Shown here one piece after another: positions 47,010 through 55,654 of a stretch of DNA of 64,000 nt. Each line of letters begins with the position of its first letter. The stretch's first letter is position 1. This DNA comes from Flavipsychrobacter sp. GTDB taxonomy: Bacteria; Bacteroidota; Bacteroidia; Chitinophagales; Chitinophagaceae. Under the pieces are notes generated by a model. The model made no database searches, was not told the origin of the DNA, and worked only from the letters and a program-made list of their open reading frames with translations. Location: the NCBI GenBank assembly GCA_016787265.1, contig JAEUVF010000006.1, positions 124,001 through 188,000 on the forward strand, given 5' to 3'. The position numbers and the translations under genes are program-made.

Positions 47010-48268
47010 GGTTCTTTTAACAGATAGCGGCCAATGGAACAATCCAGGCAACGACGTGCCTCACAATAATATTTTTTAAGTTCGATCAGGGCCTGGCTTT
47101 CAAGGGAGGTTTCAGCGGTTACCCCAGAACGTTGCCATTGTTTGATCAGCGCATTACGCTCAGCCGGAAGACTACTCAACCAGTTGATTGCCTTCTGCTG
47201 AAGGGCCGGTTGTTGCTGGTGTTGCCCAGCAGCATACAGGAAAGGAATGATCACATTTATAAGCAACTGTTGAATGAGTTCATCTCCGGTATGCTTGGGC
47301 TGGTAGGGGGAGGCTTCCACCAAGGTATAATGATAATGCCAGAAATCATTGGCAGTTATATCCAGCGTTCTGGTTATATCTGCCAGTGTTTCGGCTTCCA
47401 GCCAGTTCCTGCTGAACATCCCCTGCTGATGCCAAAGCATGGCCAGTTGCGCCAGTCTTACTTCCGGAAAAGCAGAAGGTCGCATCCGCAGTTTTTGCAT
47501 CCTGCCATGCAATTCCGGTAATTGATACTTGTTTTGAAGAAACAGGTATTCCCGTTGTAATAACTGCACATATGGATCGGAGTTAGCTTCTTTCAACAGG
47601 TTCGCTTGCCCCAGCAACAGGGCTTCCAGGTGGATTACCTGATCTTTATGTCTGGCCATGATACGGGAAGGCAGACTTTTCGCTACCTGCTCAAAAAAAT
47701 CTCCATTCACCACCGAACCCATATACCTGGCCATCCAGCACCAGCACGCATCATTCCAGTTTCTGTTGCAGGCTTTGTAAAGTTTCAATAATTCCTGGGC
47801 TTTTCGTTGAATTCGCTCCAATGCCAGTTGCTGCTTCCAGCCTGCCCAATACGCAGCGGTTATTTCCGGCAGCCATTCCTGGCATACCAGTTGTCCACCC
47901 GCTTGCATGAGCTGTTCATATCTGTCCAGCAGGATAGCTGATACCCGGTCTTGCAATACCAGCGTTGGCAAACTGGCTGATAAACGAGGGGTGTCATCCT
48001 CCCATACTACGTGCAGTATAACATTGTTGTAAGCGGGATCTGTTTGGTGGCGATGCTGGTACCATTGCGAACTTTTTACATGTATCTCTATATTTCCTGC
48101 CCAGGTGGTTCCGTCCAGCAATATGCGGGCATTGAGGAAATCAGGGCCCTGGTCATGATTCCAGGTTCCCGGATCCCGGATGATCAACTGTTCTCCACTT
48201 TCCAACATAAGATTGTTGAGCTGGAAATATTTTTCCTGCCAGATAAACTGCAAGAGTCTTTCTTTCAT
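46997..48268 (-). CDS. DUF2851 family protein
   Basis: This 423-residue cytoplasmic protein matches the Bacteroidota-specific DUF2851 family. The N-terminal half has DPGTWNHDQGPDFLNARI, GNIEIHVKSSQWYQH and NVILHVVWEDD, a pattern reminiscent of nuclease-like folds (Asp, Glu-x-Lys). The C-terminal half is helical and ends with a cysteine-containing motif, KYYCEARRCLDCSIG. The function is not established. It is the last gene of the KdsC-UbiA-Maf-DUF2851 run, 43 bases after Maf. Confidence 0.88.
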   Translation of the reverse strand: MKERLLQFIWQEKYFQLNNLMLESGEQLIIRDPGTWNHDQGPDFLNARILLDGTTWAGNIEIHVKSSQWYQHRHQTDPAYNNVILHVVWEDDTPRLSASLPTLVLQDRVSAILLDRYEQLMQAGGQLVCQEWLPEITAAYWAGWKQQLALERIQRKAQELLKLYKACNRNWNDACWCWMARYMGSVVNGDFFEQVAKSLPSRIMARHKDQVIHLEALLLGQANLLKEANSDPYVQLLQREYLFLQNKYQLPELHGRMQKLRMRPSAFPEVRLAQLAMLWHQQGMFSRNWLEAETLADITRTLDITANDFWHYHYTLVEASPYQPKHTGDELIQQLLINVIIPFLYAAGQHQQQPALQQKAINWLSSLPAERNALIKQWQRSGVTAETSLESQALIELKKYYCEARRCLDCSIGRYLLKEPHHS

Positions 48269-48311
48269 TTTTTTGATGAAAACTAAGCCCCTTCCAATTG
48301 CCAGACAAGCG

Positions 48312-48881
48312 TTAAAACACCTGTGTTTGAAGGGTTTGAACCACCCTGCTTACCGGGAGACCCATCACATTGTAAAAATCACCTTCAATGGAATGAATCC
48401 CTACTACACCAATCCATTCCTGGATAGCATAGGCTCCTGCTTTATCATAAGGACGATAATGGTCTACATAATAAGAGATCTGTTCCAATGTCAATGGATG
48501 AAACTGTACCCTGGTAATGTCTGAAAAGGCCCATTCTTTTGCTGCTTTTCGCATAACCACCCCTGTTATTACCTGGTGAGTTGCTCCCGACAAAGCAGTT
48601 AATGTGTTGATCGCATCCTCCCGGTCTCTGGGTTTTCCTATGATCTGTTTGTCCAGTACCACTATGGTATCCGCAGCTAATACAAGTCGTTCATCTGTCA
48701 GCTCTTCCTGAATTACCCTGGCTTTTTCCCTTGCTATGAAGATGGGAACCTCCTCGATGGGTAAATCCGCCGGAAAGGTTTCTGCCGTTTCTTTCACTTT
48801 TATTTCAAACGGGATCTCTGCCCATTCCAATAATTGCTTTCTTCTTGGAGATTGCGAAGCGAGTATAATTTTTTCCATCAT
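48312..48881 (-). CDS. Maf-like nucleotide pyrophosphatase
   Basis: This protein of about 189 residues has the Maf signature ASQSPRRKQLL at the N-terminus, AREKA, LAADTIVVLDKQIIGKP and GIHSIEGDFYNVMGLPV near the end. Maf proteins hydrolyse non-canonical or standard nucleoside triphosphates to monophosphates and are thought to act in house-cleaning or division arrest. The ATG at 48881 overlaps the UbiA stop in an ATGA arrangement, which suggests translational coupling. The next codon (48878) is also ATG. Confidence 0.92.
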   Translation of the reverse strand: MMEKIILASQSPRRKQLLEWAEIPFEIKVKETAETFPADLPIEEVPIFIAREKARVIQEELTDERLVLAADTIVVLDKQIIGKPRDREDAINTLTALSGATHQVITGVVMRKAAKEWAFSDITRVQFHPLTLEQISYYVDHYRPYDKAGAYAIQEWIGVVGIHSIEGDFYNVMGLPVSRVVQTLQTQVF

Positions 48882-49810
48882 AAGTACCACTTAAAAAACA
48901 GCAGCGTAAGTATGCCTGCCAGCATAATAACTTTTATTAAAGTACTGAGCCGGTGAAAGTCGGCTGGGGATTGCGCTCTTTTCAAATCCAGCAGAAACCT
49001 TATTAATGGAAGGATGACTGCTAATAAGGAAAACAATACACCAATCCACCAGCCTTTAAACAATCCGATCACCTGGATAATGACCATGCTGGCCAGTAAT
49101 ACAATTGTCCAGATGCCGACAAATAATTTACTTGCCTGCAGGCCCCATACAATGGGCATGGTTTTGCAGCCATACCGCTCATCTCCCTCCCTGTCTTCCA
49201 TATCTTTAACCACTTCCCGGATCAACGAAATAATAAATGCAAAACCGCTGTACAAAACCGCGTATTTGAATACATTCTTGAACGCCAGGATATAACCCGG
49301 ATCATCAAATCGGCTGATGCGCATTTCCGCAAAATATAATACCAGAATGACCCAGGCAGTTAATATGGAAATGAGAATGTTTCCAATGAGCAGTTGTTTT
49401 TTAAATGTGGTACTGTACAACCATAACAGGATCACACAACCGAAATTGGCAAAACCGATGATTGGATTACGAAGTTCCCAGGAAACATAAAACGCAAGCA
49501 CGATTCCAATACTCGAAAAAATAAAGTGCCAGAAGATCGCCCAGCGTCTGCTGATAAAACGTTGAACAACGATAGCGTCGGGTTTATTAACCTGGTCAAT
49601 GTTCAGGTCGAAATAGTCATTGATGATATAACCGGCTGCTGCTATCAGCACCGATGAAAGCCCCAGCATACCAAATATCGGCAGGCTCAGCTTCAGGTTT
49701 ACTCCGATGGTAGGCTGCAGGATACAGTAGTAAAATAACAGCTGGGTTACTACAATAAAAACCAGGTTAGGCCAGCGAATGAGTCGGAGAAATGCAGCGA
49801 TTGTTTTCAA
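48878..49810 (-). CDS. UbiA-type prenyltransferase (geranylgeranylglycerol-phosphate synthase-like)
   Basis: This 310-residue integral membrane enzyme has about eight helices. The two Asp-rich prenyl-diphosphate motifs are clear: NDYFDLNIDQVNKP (near 65-78) and KDMEDREGDERYG (near 202-214). In Bacteroidota this branch is usually annotated as a geranylgeranylglycerol-phosphate geranylgeranyltransferase-like protein. A role in quinone or other prenylated-lipid synthesis cannot be excluded. It starts 23 bases after the HAD phosphatase and overlaps Maf by four bases. Confidence 0.88.
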   Translation of the reverse strand: MKTIAAFLRLIRWPNLVFIVVTQLLFYYCILQPTIGVNLKLSLPIFGMLGLSSVLIAAAGYIINDYFDLNIDQVNKPDAIVVQRFISRRWAIFWHFIFSSIGIVLAFYVSWELRNPIIGFANFGCVILLWLYSTTFKKQLLIGNILISILTAWVILVLYFAEMRISRFDDPGYILAFKNVFKYAVLYSGFAFIISLIREVVKDMEDREGDERYGCKTMPIVWGLQASKLFVGIWTIVLLASMVIIQVIGLFKGWWIGVLFSLLAVILPLIRFLLDLKRAQSPADFHRLSTLIKVIMLAGILTLLFFKWYL

Positions 49811-49833
49811 TATTGCGCGTTCTGTTTTTCAAT

Positions 49834-50355
49834 TTATTTACTGGACACAGAGGTGTCGATCTGCCAGTCACCCTTCAATTTCATAATCTTTTCCAATACA
49901 TCCCTCACACATCCTTCTCCTCCTTTTTGCTGGCTGATATAAGCTGCGATCTGCAGGATTTCCGGAGCCGCGTCTGCTGGCGCTGCCGCTAATCCTGCGA
50001 GTTGCATAACGGAAAAGTCAGGAATGTCATCTCCCATAAAGAGAATTTCCTGCCATTCCAGATGATGCCTGATTCTATAATCTTCCAAAAGAGCAGCTTT
50101 GTTTTCAACTTTAAGATAAACTTCCTGGATGCCAAGTTTCTGCAATCGTTCTCTTACGGCTTCAGACTGACCACCGGAAATAATAACTACCCGATACCCT
50201 TTCCTGACTGCCAGTTGAAGGGCATAGCCATCTTTGATATTCATGCGGCGAACCATTTGTCCGTTTTCCATCAGCCATAAGGTTCCATCGGTTAATACAC
50301 CATCAACATCCAGTACGATCGTGGTTATTTTGCGAAAATGTTCCAGCAGGTTCAT
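49834..50355 (-). CDS. HAD phosphatase, KdsC-like
   Basis: This 173-residue phosphatase is of the KdsC group, which removes phosphate from 3-deoxy-manno-octulosonate 8-phosphate in lipopolysaccharide synthesis. HAD motifs are DVDGVLTDG (nucleophile Asp), IISGGQSEAV (Ser/Thr motif), Lys in KVENKAAL, and MGDDIPDFSVM (Asp pair). The small, cap-less size fits the tetrameric KdsC type. It is first in the minus-strand run with UbiA, Maf and DUF2851. The KDO substrate is a family-level expectation, since no other KDO gene is in view. Confidence 0.88.
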   Translation of the reverse strand: MNLLEHFRKITTIVLDVDGVLTDGTLWLMENGQMVRRMNIKDGYALQLAVRKGYRVVIISGGQSEAVRERLQKLGIQEVYLKVENKAALLEDYRIRHHLEWQEILFMGDDIPDFSVMQLAGLAAAPADAAPEILQIAAYISQQKGGEGCVRDVLEKIMKLKGDWQIDTSVSSK

Positions 50356-50458
50356 GATAAATTGGTTTCAGCGGACAAATAATTTATTTACAGGAGGCGA
50401 GCAAAACTAGCAAATGGAGGTTAGACTAACAGGATTTTCACTACTTTAATAGTCCTAA

Positions 50459-51484
50459 ATGGAACATATGAAAAAGGGAATCCGCATATTGATCTGGGTT
50501 GCGGCGATCGTTGGTCTGTTTTTACTGATTGGCGCCTTCCTGCCGGGTTCGGTTACGGTTGCCAGATCAACCAGTATAAAAGCACCGGCTCCCACCGTTT
50601 ATGGGGTTTTAACAGATCTTACGACCTATGATGCATGGATGCCCTGGAACCAGATCGACAGCAATATGCAAAAGACTTTTGGTCCCCTTACAAAAGGGAA
50701 AGGGGCCTGGTATTCCTGGACAAGTGAGCATTGGAAAGTTGGTGAAGGCAAGCTGGAAATTTCAGAGGTTATTCCGAATCAGTCCGTTACCACCGACCTT
50801 GTTTTTGGTGGTTCAGATGAAATCAATAAAGCCAACTGGAAACTTGTACCGGGTGCAAATGCAACAGGGGTTACCTGGACCATACATGCACATTTCGGCC
50901 ATAATCCTATCAGTCGCTGGTTTGGTTTATTTGCCGAATCCATGATAGGACCTGATTTTGAAAAGGGGCTGGCTCAACTAAAGCAAAAAATAGAAACGGG
51001 AGAACTTCGCCTGCCAGAGCCCAAAATGACGGTAGAAACGATCAAAACCACTCCTATGCAGGTACTAACCATCCTGGATACAGCTGCCGTGATGTCGGAT
51101 ATTGGTCCGGTTTTGCAAAAGGCGTATGGAGAGATTGGTGAACTGATCAATAAAGATCAGCTGACTTTTACAAGCGCGCCCCTGGCCTGGTATTATTCCA
51201 ACTCAGCACCATTTGTACTGGAAGCTGCCATACCTGTTAACAAAGCTCCTGCCAATACAGGAGGCCGGATTAAATGGAAAACGGTTCCTGCCGAAAATGC
51301 CATTGTGGTGCATTTTTACGGACCATATGAAGAAACTCATCTGGCTTATACCAAAATCCAGGACTGGCTTACGGCTAACAATAAAAAGGCGAAAGGCGCA
51401 CCATATGATGTTTATGTGGATGACCCTACTACAAAAAAATCCATGTACGAAGTCCGTACCGATATCATTCAGCCTTTTGAATAG
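50459..51484 (+). CDS. membrane-anchored SRPBCC plus GyrI-like ligand-binding protein
   Basis: This 341-residue protein has one N-terminal membrane helix (about 10-30). A START/SRPBCC-type hydrophobic-ligand domain follows (about 35-175, beginning VARSTSIKAPAPTVYGVL), and then a GyrI-like/AraC effector-binding domain (about 195-341, with VVHFYGPYEETHLAY). The same two folds occur together in other Bacteroidota proteins. No DNA-binding domain is present, so it probably binds a small hydrophobic molecule at the membrane. It is transcribed against both neighbours, and its 3' end overlaps the DUF2520 gene by 20 bases. Confidence 0.83.
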   Translation: MEHMKKGIRILIWVAAIVGLFLLIGAFLPGSVTVARSTSIKAPAPTVYGVLTDLTTYDAWMPWNQIDSNMQKTFGPLTKGKGAWYSWTSEHWKVGEGKLEISEVIPNQSVTTDLVFGGSDEINKANWKLVPGANATGVTWTIHAHFGHNPISRWFGLFAESMIGPDFEKGLAQLKQKIETGELRLPEPKMTVETIKTTPMQVLTILDTAAVMSDIGPVLQKAYGEIGELINKDQLTFTSAPLAWYYSNSAPFVLEAAIPVNKAPANTGGRIKWKTVPAENAIVVHFYGPYEETHLAYTKIQDWLTANNKKAKGAPYDVYVDDPTTKKSMYEVRTDIIQPFE

Positions 51485-52274
51485 TGGTATCCTGCATCTG
51501 TGATTTATAGGAGATGATTTCTTCTGTTAGGTGTTCGTAGAGATCTTTCCAATCCGGATGCGGGTTCATCAGCTCCAGGTGTCTTCGAATAGTTGTAAGA
51601 TCCTCCCGCATGGCTGGGCCTGTTTGCCAGTAGAAGGGGTCTCTGGCAGGTTCCTTATCCGGATCCATTCGTAGAACTGTTTCCCGTATCAGGGGTAAAA
51701 GTAATTCAAAGGAGAGCTGGTGTTCCTGGCATAAGCGGTAAGCAATGCTAAACATCAGATTGGGAAAATTATTCACCCATACAGCACTAACGTGCATGCG
51801 TAATCGCTGCTGATCCGTAACCACCTGGCAGGAACTTCCTACAGAGTGTACGAGTTTCATTAATTGAGCCAGGTCATCCGGATGTGCAGCCTGGATCAGG
51901 AAGGGAACCGATCCGCTCACGGGTATTTTTCCTGTTAAACTTTGTAAAGGGTAGAGCACTCCAAATCGGGGGGATACTCCCTGCAAGACAGTTATTGGTA
52001 AAGTTCCGGCCGTATGCACTACGAGTTGATTATTCAGCTGCCATTTCAGCATCAGTTCCGGCAGCGCACGATCAGCCAGGGCTACTACATACAGATCGGC
52101 ATCAGGTGAAATGGCAGCAAATTGATCTGAAAATCCGGCGCCCAGCTCCCGGGCCAATGGCGCTCCCCTTTCGGCTGTACGGTTCATTACCTGTAAGATC
52201 TGATGGCCATGCTGAACAAAAATCCTGCCTAATGATCCGGCAACTTTTCCTGCTCCGATCAAAACAATTTTCAT
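51465..52274 (-). CDS. Rossmann-fold DUF2520 oxidoreductase-like protein
   Basis: This 269-residue protein has an N-terminal NAD(P)-binding fold (IGAGKVAGSLGRIF; the ADP-contact loop reads MNRTAERG) and a helical DUF2520 C-terminal domain (about 125-255, with HVSAVWVNNFPNLMFSIA). The layout resembles F420-dependent NADP reductase and pyrroline-5-carboxylate reductase-type enzymes. The substrate is unknown. In many Bacteroidota this gene stands directly before the KdsC-UbiA-Maf genes; here a plus-strand gene lies between them. Confidence 0.87.
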   Translation of the reverse strand: MKIVLIGAGKVAGSLGRIFVQHGHQILQVMNRTAERGAPLARELGAGFSDQFAAISPDADLYVVALADRALPELMLKWQLNNQLVVHTAGTLPITVLQGVSPRFGVLYPLQSLTGKIPVSGSVPFLIQAAHPDDLAQLMKLVHSVGSSCQVVTDQQRLRMHVSAVWVNNFPNLMFSIAYRLCQEHQLSFELLLPLIRETVLRMDPDKEPARDPFYWQTGPAMREDLTTIRRHLELMNPHPDWKDLYEHLTEEIISYKSQMQDTTIQKAE

Positions 52275-52290
52275 ATCGTAACTTTACAGC

Positions 52291-53133
52291 ATGAAATTAG
52301 CACAAAAGCTGGCCCTGAATTACTTGCGGGCAAAATTGAATTTTACTGCCGTGTTCTCCAAACGCAAGGCGGCTGAAATGGCTTTTGAGATTTTTGCTAC
52401 TCCTTTTCGCCGCTCCAAAAAGAAGGAAGCTCCTATTTTTTTGAAAGCAGATCGTTTATTTGTTCAGATTGAAGGTAAGCGGGTTGCTGTTTACAGGTGG
52501 AATAAGGGCGGTATAAGAAAGGCGATGATCCTGCATGGCTTTGAATCCTCCTCCTGGAATTTTGATCGTTATATAGGCCCGCTTATTAAAAAGGGATACG
52601 AAGTAATTGCTGCGGATGCTCCTGCGCATGGCGCTTCGGAAGGAACCCAGATCACACTGCCGCTTTATGTAAAAACGATCGCTACCATCTACCAGGAATT
52701 TGGTCCTGTTCATAGTTTCATGGCGCATTCTTTTGGTGGATTAGCCATTACCCATTTTCTGGAACAGGTTCCGCATGACGACCAGGTGCGGGTTGCATTG
52801 ATTGCACCTGCAACTGAAACCAGCACGGCGATTAGAAGCCTTTATAAGATGTTGCAACTGGATGAAAAAGTACAGGAATCATTTGAGGAAATCGTACTAG
52901 AAAGAGGTGGTGTGGCTTCCGGTTATTATTCCATTCCACGGGCATTACAACATATTCACGCCTCCATCTTATGGATTCATGATGAAGACGATGATGTAAC
53001 TCCCCTCAAAGATGTAAAACCAATTATCAAAAAAGCTCCGGCCAATATAGAATTTATGATCACAAAAGAGCTGGGGCATCGAAAAATCTACCGGGAAAAT
53101 AAAGTGGTGAAAAAAGTTGTGGAGTTTCTTTAA
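52291..53133 (+). CDS. alpha/beta hydrolase
   Basis: This 280-residue cytoplasmic hydrolase has an N-terminal basic helix, then the alpha/beta core. HGFESSSWNF forms the oxyanion region, Ser lies in the nucleophile elbow AHSFGG (near 149), Asp in DEDDDVTP (near 235) and His in ELGHRKIY near the C-terminus. The substrate is unknown; esterase or lipase activity is possible. It is divergent from DUF2520 (16-base gap) and overlaps the convergent PCMT gene by four bases. Confidence 0.87.
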   Translation: MKLAQKLALNYLRAKLNFTAVFSKRKAAEMAFEIFATPFRRSKKKEAPIFLKADRLFVQIEGKRVAVYRWNKGGIRKAMILHGFESSSWNFDRYIGPLIKKGYEVIAADAPAHGASEGTQITLPLYVKTIATIYQEFGPVHSFMAHSFGGLAITHFLEQVPHDDQVRVALIAPATETSTAIRSLYKMLQLDEKVQESFEEIVLERGGVASGYYSIPRALQHIHASILWIHDEDDDVTPLKDVKPIIKKAPANIEFMITKELGHRKIYRENKVVKKVVEFL

Positions 53134-53789
53134 GCTCCTTCCCGCCCACCGAGCATGGGCACAAAGGAAAAATTATCAAAGACTTCTTCACTGTAGCCGC
53201 CATCCGCATTTTTCGTGAGGCGCAGCATACGTTGTACAGCACCCTCGCCCACCGGAATTACCATTTTACCGCCAGTTTTTAGTTGTGCAAGGAGTTTCTC
53301 CGGAATAAAAGGTGCTGCTGCTGTTATGATTACTTTATCGAAGGGGGCATATGTGGGCAAACCTTCAAATCCATCTCCATAGAAGAATTTGATATTGGGA
53401 TATTTTTTCAGATAACTGAATCCCCTGTTCTGATCGAACAGGGTTTTTTGTCGCTCGATTGTAAATACCTGTGCTCCCATTTCCGCCAATACACAGGCCT
53501 GGTAGGCACTTCCGGTACCGATTTCCAACACTTTATCAAATGGTTTGATTTCCAGCAACTGTGATTGATACGCCACCGTATAGGGTTGAGAAATGGTTTG
53601 TCCTACCGCAATCGGAAAGGCTTTGTCCTCATACGCTTTATCATCAAATGCTGAATCCAGAAAATAATGACGCGGTAATTGGAGAATGGCATCCAGTACG
53701 CGTTCGTCTGTGATGCCTTTCTCCTTTAAATGATCTACCAGTTTTTTCCGAAGTCCTTTATGGCGATACGTATCTTCAAATGTTCTCAT
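53130..53789 (-). CDS. pcm: protein-L-isoaspartate O-methyltransferase
   Basis: This 219-residue S-adenosylmethionine-dependent enzyme repairs isoaspartyl residues. It has the PCMT landmarks RHYFLDSAFDDKAYEDKA, GQTISQPYTVA, LEIGTGSAYQACVLAEMG (SAM site) and FDKVIITAAAPFIPEKLL. It follows the phosphohexomutase gene by 44 bases on the minus strand and may be co-transcribed. The length is typical. Confidence 0.95.
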   Translation of the reverse strand: MRTFEDTYRHKGLRKKLVDHLKEKGITDERVLDAILQLPRHYFLDSAFDDKAYEDKAFPIAVGQTISQPYTVAYQSQLLEIKPFDKVLEIGTGSAYQACVLAEMGAQVFTIERQKTLFDQNRGFSYLKKYPNIKFFYGDGFEGLPTYAPFDKVIITAAAPFIPEKLLAQLKTGGKMVIPVGEGAVQRMLRLTKNADGGYSEEVFDNFSFVPMLGGREGA

Positions 53790-53833
53790 ACCGCCCGCAA
53801 GTTATTGAAAAGGATCGGATGCCAAACCATCAC

Positions 53834-55558
53834 TTATAATTTCATGTCGCTGATGATGCCTTTGATGGTAGCATCCAGATCTGCTTCCTTCGTTGCAAAG
53901 GCTGCACTTTCCGGAAGCTTTGTGGATACGCTGAAATAAAACTTGATTTTTGGTTCGGTACCACTGGGTCTTGCTGAAATCTTGCTGCCATCTGCCAGTA
54001 TGAATTGCAACACATTGCTTTTGGGCAATGCAATTTTCCATTCTTCTCCTGTCTGCAGGTTTTTACCCTGCTGCAATTCATAATCCAGTAATTGCACTAC
54101 TGCAGAACCGTTTATGGTCTTTGGTGGATTCGAGCGATACCCCTCCATCATGGCAGCAATCTGCTGCTGCCCATCCATACCTTTTTTGGTAATGGAAATC
54201 AAATGCTCCTTAAAGAATCCATACTGAACGTAGAGGTCGATCAGTTTCTGATAGAGACTTCTGCCCTTGTCTTTTTCATAGGCAGCCATCTCACAGAGAA
54301 GCGCAACCGCACTTACGGCATCTTTATCGCGTAACTGCGGACCAATCATTAACCCATAACTTTCTTCCCCGCCAATCACATAATTTTCTTTTCCTTCTTT
54401 TTCCTTGATGAGCTCTGCAATCCATTTGAAGCCTGTCAGCACATTGTAGCAGGCGATGTTGTTCTGCTTTGCGATTTCATCAATCAGTTCGGTGGTAACA
54501 ATGGTTTTTACAACCATATCATTCGGCTGTGCCAGGCCTTTTGCTTTTCTCGCTTCAATCATGTAATTGAATGCCAACACGGCAGTTTGGTTACCATTCA
54601 TCAGCACCCAGTTGCCATCGCTGTCTTTCACGCCAATGCCTACCCGATCTGCATCCGGATCTGTTCCCAGCAGAATATCAGCATCAATTTCTTTGGCTTT
54701 TTTCAATCCAAGCGCCATCGCATCGGCTTCTTCCGGGTTGGGATAATTTACCGTAGGGAAATTTCCATTGGGTTCACTTTGCTCCTGCACGATAGTAACG
54801 TTGGTGAAACCAAAATCCGCCAGCACATCCGGAACCAGTTTGATACCCGTACCATGGATGGGGGTGTAAACAATTTTCAGATCTTTCTGACGGGCGATTG
54901 CATCCGGATAAACACTCAGGCCTTTTACCATTTTCCGATAGGCGTCATCTATTTCTGCTCCGATCAGGGTAATATTGGCTTCACCGCCCGACCATTTTAC
55001 TTCATCAACAGATGCGATTTTTTCTACCTCCTTGATGACGTTTTTATCGTGTGGTGGTACCAGTTGTCCGCCATCGTTCCAATAGGCTTTGTAGCCATTG
55101 TATTCTTTGGGGTTATGGGAAGCGGTACAAACCACTCCACCCTGGCAGCCCAGGTGACGGATACTGAAACTCAGTTCCGGCGTGGGACGCAGGGCTTCAA
55201 ATAAATATACTTTGATACCATTGGCCGCAAAAACATTGGCAGTGGTTTCAGCAAAAAAGCGGCTGTTATTGCGACTGTCATGTGCTATGGCTACTTTGAT
55301 TTCAGTATTCGGAAAGGAAGCTTTCAGGTAATTGGAAAATCCCTGCGTAGCCATGCCTACGGTGTATTTATTCATTCGGTTGGAACCTACCCCCATGATG
55401 CCGCGGAGGCCACCGGTTCCGAATTCCAGATTGCGGTAAAAAGAATCCGTCAGTTCAGTTGGATTGGTTTTGATAAGGTCTTCAATGCTGGCTTTGGTTT
55501 CGGCGTCGTAATTGCCATTCAGCCACTGGTCTACTTTTGCTTGTATTGCTGCATCCAT
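53834..55558 (-). CDS. phosphoglucomutase/phosphomannomutase (alpha-D-phosphohexomutase)
   Basis: This 574-residue enzyme interconverts hexose 1- and 6-phosphates. It has the phosphoserine loop VCTASHNPKEYNGYKAYW, the metal loop GTDPDADRVGIGV, the sugar-binding loop GGEESYGLMIG and the C-terminal phosphate loop ARPSGTEPKIKFYF. The size fits the PgcA-like branch that favours glucose. With GlgC it would link glucose 6-phosphate to glycogen synthesis. It stands upstream of pcm on the minus strand. Confidence 0.95.
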   Translation of the reverse strand: MDAAIQAKVDQWLNGNYDAETKASIEDLIKTNPTELTDSFYRNLEFGTGGLRGIMGVGSNRMNKYTVGMATQGFSNYLKASFPNTEIKVAIAHDSRNNSRFFAETTANVFAANGIKVYLFEALRPTPELSFSIRHLGCQGGVVCTASHNPKEYNGYKAYWNDGGQLVPPHDKNVIKEVEKIASVDEVKWSGGEANITLIGAEIDDAYRKMVKGLSVYPDAIARQKDLKIVYTPIHGTGIKLVPDVLADFGFTNVTIVQEQSEPNGNFPTVNYPNPEEADAMALGLKKAKEIDADILLGTDPDADRVGIGVKDSDGNWVLMNGNQTAVLAFNYMIEARKAKGLAQPNDMVVKTIVTTELIDEIAKQNNIACYNVLTGFKWIAELIKEKEGKENYVIGGEESYGLMIGPQLRDKDAVSAVALLCEMAAYEKDKGRSLYQKLIDLYVQYGFFKEHLISITKKGMDGQQQIAAMMEGYRSNPPKTINGSAVVQLLDYELQQGKNLQTGEEWKIALPKSNVLQFILADGSKISARPSGTEPKIKFYFSVSTKLPESAAFATKEADLDATIKGIISDMKL

Positions 55559-55654
55559 ATGGTTCGCTTTTTTTTATCGGGGTTGAAGATATAGAATCTG
55601 AATGGAATCTGTTTAGCCCGGTAAAACGTATTTTTAGGCCTGAAATGATTTGAT

